From assembly GCA_910587775.1 (NCBI GenBank), contig CAJUNF010000041.1, positions 1-10,184 of the forward strand: a stretch of 10,184 bases of DNA, in the 5' to 3' direction. The stretch is from an uncultured Bacilli bacterium. Its GTDB lineage: Bacteria; Bacillota_I; Bacilli_A; RF39; UBA660. Numbering within the stretch: position 1 is the first letter of the stretch; each line of letters starts with the position of its first letter. The notes under the pieces were generated by a model, which did no database searches, was not told the origin of the DNA, and worked only from the letters and a program-made list of their open reading frames with translations. This document shows positions 5,999 through 10,184 of the stretch, in pieces. Position numbers and translations under genes: made by a program.

Positions 5999-6619
5999 TT
6001 AACGCTGTACTTCTAACTCTATTTGACAAATCAAATCTAATTTTTCATAAAAATCATACCAAGAATAAACTCGATAAACATTTTCACCACGGGCAAGTTC
6101 ATTATATTTTGCATGAAAACAAACTACAGGAATGTCCATAGAAATTTGAAAAATAGTTTCTGGATTATGATCTACAAACAAATCGATTTTATATTTTTTT
6201 AATAAATCTATACTTATAATATCAGAAAATATTAAAAAATCAAAATGAATCCCATATTGAATCAGCCATAATTTAGTTAATCGTTTAATTCTTTCTGGAT
6301 TTAAAGAATAATTTGGATAAGTTCTTGTACAAAACAAATAAATATGATTACCATGTCTTTTTAAATGTTCTAAAACCTCTGAAGTAAATGGCCTTGGCAT
6401 TTCTTCCATCAAATAATACTCATAATAAGTTTCCCAAAATCCTTTTCTTCTTTTAGAATCCTTTAGTGCATTTCCATGTTTATAAAAGATTTCAGAAATT
6501 TCATAACCACGTGGATTTCTTAAAGTTACCTCTTTATCAAAATAAAACTTACTCCCATAGTCAAATTGAAATTGTTCTAAATTTGTAAGAACTCCATCCA
6601 ATATAATTCCTATGTTCAT
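5999..6619 (-). CDS. HAD-fold nucleotidase-like protein lacking the nucleophilic Asp
   Basis: A 206-residue HAD-superfamily protein resembling the 5'-deoxynucleotidase (NT5C, PF06941) group. Motif I normally reads D-x-D-G-x-L-T; here it is I6-L7-D8-G9-V10-L11-T12, with codon ATA in place of the nucleophile Asp. Motif II is LFCTRTYP (T98). The late acidic motif, usually acid-D-N-P, reads VDHNPE (D150-H151), so a second acidic position is also changed. Phosphatase activity by the usual phospho-Asp route is therefore unlikely, and the protein may bind a ligand or have a structural role. The rest of the chain is intact and normal in length, with no frameshift. The start is supported by GAGGG 7 bases upstream. 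It lies 11 bases before scpA and 35 bases after the membrane-protein gene, with no promoter or terminator in the gaps, so it is probably co-transcribed with scpAB. Confidence 0.8.
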   Translation of the reverse strand: MNIGIILDGVLTNLEQFQFDYGSKFYFDKEVTLRNPRGYEISEIFYKHGNALKDSKRRKGFWETYYEYYLMEEMPRPFTSEVLEHLKRHGNHIYLFCTRTYPNYSLNPERIKRLTKLWLIQYGIHFDFLIFSDIISIDLLKKYKIDLFVDHNPETIFQISMDIPVVCFHAKYNELARGENVYRVYSWYDFYEKLDLICQIELEVQR

Positions 6620-6654
6620 AAGTTTTCCCTCGCATTCTTTTTTACTTCTACTAC

Positions 6655-7602
6655 TTAACTACATTGATAGTTCATAGCGGAAAGTTCAAAGTATACGACT
6701 TTTCCTTCGGTACCTTTCCCATAATACGCTTTATTTGTTAACGTATTTTTTACTGTTTTATTTGTAAAATCTATTTTTTCTAAAGAAAGAGTTGTAGTAC
6801 TAGTAAAACCAGTTGCTACTTCTGAAATATTAGAAGTTACTCCTTCTAATCCATTATACTTACTACTCATTTGTCGATATTCTGTAAGTAACACATTATA
6901 ATTATCTACAGACGAAGAATAATTTACAACATTCATAATATAATAAAGTTTTGCTTCTTTATCAAATTGATAAGTTATAGTCTCATTTCCCTTACTACAT
7001 ACCATTAAATAAGTTCCATCAGATTCTTTATTTAAATTAACAGAAGGATAATCACTAACTTTTTTCTCTTCAATTACTATTTTAGAAATATCAGCAGTAG
7101 GTACATTTAAATCAAACTGATAACTAAGACTTCCTCCACGATTAATATTCTCAGTAGGAAATTTCACTCTCTGTAATAAAGTTTGCTCATTATCATACAA
7201 TTCCAAATAAATTGCATGAGTAGATAAATAATTTTTTACTTCATTTTCATTTACAATATCAAATGAAAATTCTTTTCTCAAAATATTAAAATTCTTAATA
7301 ACCAATCCCTCAATTGGAACTTCTAAATCATCTTTAAAATCATAATATATTGTTTCGTGAGAAATAGTAGGATCATTAGGTTTCTTATTACCATCTGCAC
7401 TTGGTGTAAAAGATATCTTTTTTTCTCCATTAATATAACTTGTGATAGAAGGAAGAGCAATGATAAAAATAATTAATAAAACAAATAACGCTAACACTAT
7501 AAAGTTGCTTTTCTCTTTATCATCAATTACCCCAAGTACACTAGGCATTAATTCTTGCTGACTCAAAACAACAGGTGCATCCTGTTTCTTTTTCTTACTC
7601 AT
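6655..7602 (-). CDS. Single-pass membrane protein of unknown function, first gene of the scpAB operon
   Basis: A 315-residue protein with a basic N-terminus (MSKKKK), a cytoplasmic stretch of about 32 residues, and one strong transmembrane helix at about 33-56 (NFIVLALFVLLIIFIIALPSI). The outside part is about 255 residues. A short low-complexity linker (about 62-80, Asn/Pro/Lys-rich) leads to a beta-rich region (EVPIEGLVIKNFNILRKEFSFDI; AIYLELYDNEQTLLQRVKFP). By the positive-inside rule the C-terminal part is outside. It contains two Cys, one of them near the C-terminus (NYQCS). I do not recognise a domain. The start is supported by AGGAGG 5 bases upstream, and an extended -10 promoter lies at 7627-7635. 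It leads the HAD-scpA-scpB operon; a link to chromosome segregation is only guilt by association. Confidence 0.8.
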   Translation of the reverse strand: MSKKKKQDAPVVLSQQELMPSVLGVIDDKEKSNFIVLALFVLLIIFIIALPSITSYINGEKKISFTPSADGNKKPNDPTISHETIYYDFKDDLEVPIEGLVIKNFNILRKEFSFDIVNENEVKNYLSTHAIYLELYDNEQTLLQRVKFPTENINRGGSLSYQFDLNVPTADISKIVIEEKKVSDYPSVNLNKESDGTYLMVCSKGNETITYQFDKEAKLYYIMNVVNYSSSVDNYNVLLTEYRQMSSKYNGLEGVTSNISEVATGFTSTTTLSLEKIDFTNKTVKNTLTNKAYYGKGTEGKVVYFELSAMNYQCS

Positions 7603-7626
7603 AACTCCCTCCTATTCTTACAAAAC

Positions 7627-7635
7627 ATTATAACA
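7627..7635 (-). promoter_or_regulatory. Extended -10 promoter of the membrane protein-HAD-scpA-scpB operon
   Basis: On the minus strand TGTTATAAT (7635-7627) fits TG-N-TATAAT exactly. It begins at the last T of the T-run that ends the spoVA terminator. No clear -35 is present, which extended -10 promoters tolerate. The start would be near 7620, about 18 bases before the ATG at 7602. Confidence 0.65.
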
Positions 7636-7662
7636 AAAAAAGAACTTACTTTAAAGTCCTTT
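7635..7662 (-). terminator. Terminator of the spoVA operon
   Basis: On the minus strand AAAGGACTT (7662-7654) pairs with AAGTTCTTT (7647-7639), with one G-T pair, followed by a run of seven T (7641-7635, part of it within the stem base). The stem begins one base after the spoVAE stop codon. Its T-run touches the extended -10 box of the next operon, so terminator and promoter are fused. Confidence 0.8.
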
Positions 7663-7663
7663 A

Positions 7664-8014
7664 TTAATCTTTTGGTTTAAAAATTAAGGTAAAAATAAAC
7701 GAAAATATAATGGCACTAACAATAGCTGCAGAGGATTTCACAAGTAATCCAGAAAAGAAACCTAATACTCCAAATTGACGAAAACCTTCTATTCCAGCTT
7801 GATAAAGCAAATGACCGAAATTAGAAATAACAACCGTTGCTCCTGCTCCAGCAAAACTAATTAATTTTTGATAAATTCCAAAAAAAGATAATACGGCTCC
7901 TAATACAGTAAAAATACTAGTTACATGACCTGGTGTAAGTTTTGTATTATCAAGTATAATCTGTCCTATCATACAAATAAAACCAGAAAGTAAGAATGCA
8001 TTTAGAAATATCAT
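7664..8014 (-). CDS. spoVAE: SpoVAE (SpoVAEb type), stage V sporulation membrane protein
   Basis: A 116-residue integral membrane protein of the usual SpoVAEb length. Hydrophobic segments lie at about 1-20, 32-50, 52-67 and 84-112, with the conserved-looking GHVTSIFTVLGA (29-40) and GAGATVVISNFGHLLYQAG (56-74). With SpoVAC and SpoVAD it forms the channel that moves calcium-dipicolinic acid into the forespore and out again at germination. Its ATG overlaps the spoVAD stop (ATGA) and it has GGAGG 7 bases upstream inside spoVAD. It is the last gene of the operon. Confidence 0.93.
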   Translation of the reverse strand: MIFLNAFLLSGFICMIGQIILDNTKLTPGHVTSIFTVLGAVLSFFGIYQKLISFAGAGATVVISNFGHLLYQAGIEGFRQFGVLGFFSGLLVKSSAAIVSAIIFSFIFTLIFKPKD

Positions 8015-8988
8015 TTCAAAACCTCCAAACTAACAGCATGTGCAATTGCTGGTATTGTTATTTTTTGATTTACAAATGTTGGACTATGTAAAGATCCAGT
8101 TCCAATAATTAAAATTTTCTTAAAACGACTATTTTTTAGAGTTTTATTAAATAAAACAAGTGGAAGTGCAACAGGACCACTAGCTCCTGCATATACTTCT
8201 TGACCTTCTACATATATCTCTGTTGCAGCATCCATATGATTTTTCAGATTAATGTTATATGTTTTTTTCATATACTCTCTAAAAATTTCACAGCCAATAC
8301 TTCCTAAATCTCCTGTTAAAATTACATCGTAATATTCAGGTTTTCGATTAAAATCGGTTAAATGTTGCACCAAAGTTTGCGCTGCTGCTGGTGCCATTAC
8401 TGCCCCCATATGAGTAGCATCTTTTATTCCTAAATCAACTATTTTGCCAACCGTAGATCCTTCAATTTTTATTTTTTCCGCATCTTTTGTTAAAACAGCT
8501 CCTACAGCACCTGTCGCCGTAAATGTTGTTGTATTTGGCTTTGGAGCTCCATACTCTACAGGAAAACGGAATTGTTTTTCAGCAGTTAAATTATGACTAG
8601 ATGTCATAGCAATAACTTTTCTACTTCCTTTACCATCCAAAAACTTTGCTCCAATAATTAGTGACTCTACAAAGCTTGCGCATGCACTATATATTCCTAA
8701 AAAAGGAATTTGATAACTACTAGCAGCATAACTACTTACACTAATTTGATTAGATAAATCTCCAGATATTAAATAATCAATATCACTTTCAAGTAACTTA
8801 TTTCGAAGTAATAAATTATCCATTACCACGCGTTGCATTTTAACCTCGGCTTGTTCAAATGTTTTCTCATGATAATAATAATCATCCATTGTTAAAGGAT
8901 ATGTTTTAATTTGACCTTCACTTTCTAAAGGACCAGCTATACTAAAACTATCTTTAATATAAACATTACTAAATTTAATACTATCCAT
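8011..8988 (-). CDS. spoVAD: SpoVAD, dipicolinic acid-binding stage V sporulation protein
   Basis: A 325-residue protein with the thiolase/ketosynthase-like fold of SpoVAD, close to the usual 335-340 residues. Clear family features are LGIYSACASFVESLIIGAKFL (97-117, with Cys103 at the thiolase nucleophile position), TSSHNLTAEKQFRFPVEYGAPKPNT (129-153), TATGAVGAVLT (157-167) and the Gly-rich end GTGSLHSP. SpoVAD sits on the outer face of the inner spore membrane, binds dipicolinic acid and does not need enzyme activity. It overlaps the end of spoVAC by 8 bases; its ribosome binding site GGGGTGAT lies in the last codons of spoVAC. It is the middle gene of a minimal C-D-E operon. Confidence 0.96.
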   Translation of the reverse strand: MDSIKFSNVYIKDSFSIAGPLESEGQIKTYPLTMDDYYYHEKTFEQAEVKMQRVVMDNLLLRNKLLESDIDYLISGDLSNQISVSSYAASSYQIPFLGIYSACASFVESLIIGAKFLDGKGSRKVIAMTSSHNLTAEKQFRFPVEYGAPKPNTTTFTATGAVGAVLTKDAEKIKIEGSTVGKIVDLGIKDATHMGAVMAPAAAQTLVQHLTDFNRKPEYYDVILTGDLGSIGCEIFREYMKKTYNINLKNHMDAATEIYVEGQEVYAGASGPVALPLVLFNKTLKNSRFKKILIIGTGSLHSPTFVNQKITIPAIAHAVSLEVLK

Positions 8989-9418
8989 AAATAATCACCC
9001 CAAAAATTGATAAGAAAAATGCTGCTATAATTCCATAAAGTAATACACTTCCTGCCAGTTTAAAAAAGTTTGCACCAAGTCCTGTAATCATACCTTCTTT
9101 TTTATAATCTAATGCTGCACTAGTAATAGAATGAGCAAATCCAGTAGTAGGTACTATAAGTCCTGCTTTCACACGTGTTACGAAATTGTCAAAGAATCCA
9201 AGTGATGTTAATAAACTTGCAATAAAAATAATTAATATACATAACCAAGAATATGCTTCAACAACTTCCATTTCAAATGTAGTAGTCATAATAGTTACTA
9301 TTACTTGACCAACAAACCCAATTAAACCTCCTACCAAAAAAGCTACAAATGCATTTTTGGCTCTTTTCTCTTTTGGTGTTAATTCATCAACTAATTTTTT
9401 GTATTCGTCTTTATTCAT
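8981..9418 (-). CDS. spoVAC: SpoVAC, stage V sporulation membrane protein
   Basis: A 145-residue membrane protein of normal SpoVAC length. It begins MNKDEYKKLVDELTPKEKRAK, then four hydrophobic segments (about 23-45, 55-74, 85-100, 115-142) and the family stretch RVKAGLIVPTTGFAHSITSAALDYKKEG (82-109). SpoVAC is reported to act as a mechanosensitive-type channel in dipicolinic acid movement. The start at 9418 is chosen over an in-frame ATG at 9481 because GGAGG lies 7 bases before it and because the upstream ATG is inside the previous gene's terminator. No spoVAA, spoVAB, spoVAEa or spoVAF is next to it, so this is the minimal three-gene form common in Clostridia and related groups. Confidence 0.95.
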   Translation of the reverse strand: MNKDEYKKLVDELTPKEKRAKNAFVAFLVGGLIGFVGQVIVTIMTTTFEMEVVEAYSWLCILIIFIASLLTSLGFFDNFVTRVKAGLIVPTTGFAHSITSAALDYKKEGMITGLGANFFKLAGSVLLYGIIAAFFLSIFGVIIYG

Positions 9419-9435
9419 AATAATGCCTCCAATTT

Positions 9436-9464
9436 TAGTATGAATGAATATAATAAAAATATAC
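9436..9464 (-). promoter_or_regulatory. Sigma-G-like promoter of the spoVA operon
   Basis: On the minus strand GTATA (9464-9460) and CATACTA (9442-9436) are 17 bases apart. They fit the forespore sigma-G pattern GHATR with 17-18 bases to CATnHTA, which is the factor known to drive spoVA in Bacillus. A start 6-7 bases after the -10 falls at about 9430-9429, at the GGAGG ribosome binding site (9430-9426), so the leader would be unusually short. It lies between the terminator of the gene before and spoVAC. Confidence 0.55.
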
Positions 9465-9496
9465 AAAAAAAATTGAAACAATATTTTGTTTCAATT
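9465..9496 (-). terminator. Terminator of the FGE-like surface protein gene
   Basis: On the minus strand AATTGAAACAA (9496-9486) pairs perfectly with TTGTTTCAATT (9481-9471), an 11-bp stem with loop AATA, followed by eight T (9472-9465). The stop codon TGA of the gene (9493-9491) lies inside the left arm. Confidence 0.92.
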
Positions 9497-10184
9497 CGCT
9501 GATAAAACTACGCGAAATGTCTCACCGCCATGTGCCTCTCCATAATCATAAACAAGTGCAAATATTCCAGCACCACTACCAATTGCGTAACTATATCCAC
9601 GTGTAAACCATGGACTTTGAGACCAAATAAACCAAACTTCATCAGCATACCAAGGACTTATACGTCTAGTACTAGATGCATAAGTAGCCGTTACAAAAGG
9701 TCCCAGCTCACCTGTTGCATCTCCAAGTATTCGTCGGCTATATATCCTATCACTATCTGAATAAGCATATAAATCATAATACTTTGACTCTGGAAAATCA
9801 AAACCACTTGTAAGTTCCTGAAGACCAGAAGTATCTTTATCACAGGTAGGACAACCAAACGTTCCATTAAATCCACTATTATATTTAGAATTTCTTCCAC
9901 TCATTGGTCTTCCTTCTTTATCTGCCATAACTCCCATAAGATGTTCCCAAGCTCCACCTGCCATATCATAAATTCCACTAATATTTCCTGTTGTACTCGC
10001 TTTATATCCAAATTCAGTATTATAAGCTTGAGTAATACTTGACTCTGTTCCATACTTATTACATTCTATATTAGTTCCAGTATATCCACAAGTAGGTTCA
10101 TTTACTGCACCATACCCTGTAACATAATCACTATTGTTATTAATTCTAACACTTGCCATACTTCCATATTTACTATGTTGTAAA
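9491..10184 (-). CDS. Partial FGE/SUMF1-like (C-type-lectin-fold) protein, probably surface-exposed; 5' end outside the window
   Basis: The frame is open to the window edge, adding residues LQHSKYGS before the first Met at 10159, so that Met is not the start; only the last 230 or so residues are seen. The block GNISGIYDMAGGAWEHLMGVM and the end FTRGYSYAIGSGAGIFALV followed by GGETFRVVLSAN parallel the formylglycine-generating enzyme fold (GLYDMSGNVWEW, then RGGSW, then GFR). Many low-GC gut Firmicutes carry large families with this C-terminal domain, often behind a prepilin-like or signal N-terminus, which cannot be checked here. Cys pairs (PTCGYTGTNIEC; CPTC) suggest disulfides or a metal site outside the cell. 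Enzyme activity is not implied. It ends in a strong terminator whose stem contains the stop codon, separating it from the spoVA operon. Confidence 0.75.
   Translation of the reverse strand, partial: LQHSKYGSMASVRINNNSDYVTGYGAVNEPTCGYTGTNIECNKYGTESSITQAYNTEFGYKASTTGNISGIYDMAGGAWEHLMGVMADKEGRPMSGRNSKYNSGFNGTFGCPTCDKDTSGLQELTSGFDFPESKYYDLYAYSDSDRIYSRRILGDATGELGPFVTATYASSTRRISPWYADEVWFIWSQSPWFTRGYSYAIGSGAGIFALVYDYGEAHGGETFRVVLSAN

Noticed and set aside
5988..6029. Upstream ATG at 6029 as the start of scpA
   Set aside because: It would overlap the HAD gene by 31 bases and add 14 residues before the normal ScpA N-terminus. GAGG lies directly before 5987.
9419..9481. Upstream ATG at 9481 as the start of spoVAC
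   Set aside because: It would add 21 hydrophobic residues not found in SpoVAC and start inside the terminator of the previous gene. GGAGG before 9418 decides the start.
9530..9900. Open frames on both strands (9530-9760 plus, 9691-9900 minus) inside the FGE-like gene
   Set aside because: Both are alternative frames of a clear coding region that has family motifs and its own terminator.

Overview
The window is a very AT-rich stretch of a Gram-positive, endospore-forming bacterium. It fits a gut Bacilli or Erysipelotrichia-like lineage with a small, low-GC genome, though the exact taxon cannot be fixed from the sequence. The evidence is a minimal spoVAC-spoVAD-spoVAE operon, scpA/scpB, strong AGGAGG-type ribosome binding sites, tight ATGA start/stop overlaps and many U-tailed hairpin terminators. 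TGA is used as a stop (scpA, spoVAD, last gene) and Trp is coded by TGG, so this is the standard bacterial code and not the Mycoplasma code.

Layout, left to right. Positions 1-1750 form an accessory patch: two back-to-back terminator hairpins, a broken P-loop ATPase gene (two frames, 172-700) and an intact KilA-N domain gene (777-1637), all on the minus strand. Next comes a tRNA-Arg(CCT) (minus, 1754-1830) with its own terminator, then an HD-domain phosphohydrolase gene with a clear sigma-A promoter, then a gene of unknown function (2473-3105). A tRNA-Leu(CAA) (plus, 3199-3285) follows. Positions 3400-4508 hold a second accessory patch on the plus strand: a broken gene resembling zinc-dependent phospholipase C, then an intact gene with a weakly ADP-ribosyltransferase-like start.

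Positions 4653-7635 are one minus-strand operon. It has an extended -10 promoter, a single-pass membrane protein of unknown function, a HAD-fold nucleotidase-like protein whose catalytic nucleophile is replaced by Ile, scpA and scpB (condensin partners of SMC), and a bidirectional terminator. Positions 7635-9464 are the spoVA operon for dipicolinic acid uptake into the forespore, preceded by a good sigma-G-like promoter. The right edge carries the 3' part of a gene for a large, probably surface, protein with an FGE/SUMF1-like (C-type-lectin-fold) C-terminus.

The most interesting non-coding signal is a family of four related hairpins with CTCGAA/TTCGAG arms. Two follow the two tRNA genes directly. 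A third, at 103-146, carries a 14/15 match to the tRNA-Leu 3' end but has no tRNA attached. Two of the copies bracket the KilA-N/ATPase patch in direct orientation. This may be a shared post-tRNA terminator or a trace of integration at tRNA 3' ends. No integrase, CRISPR array, rRNA or recognisable defence system is visible.
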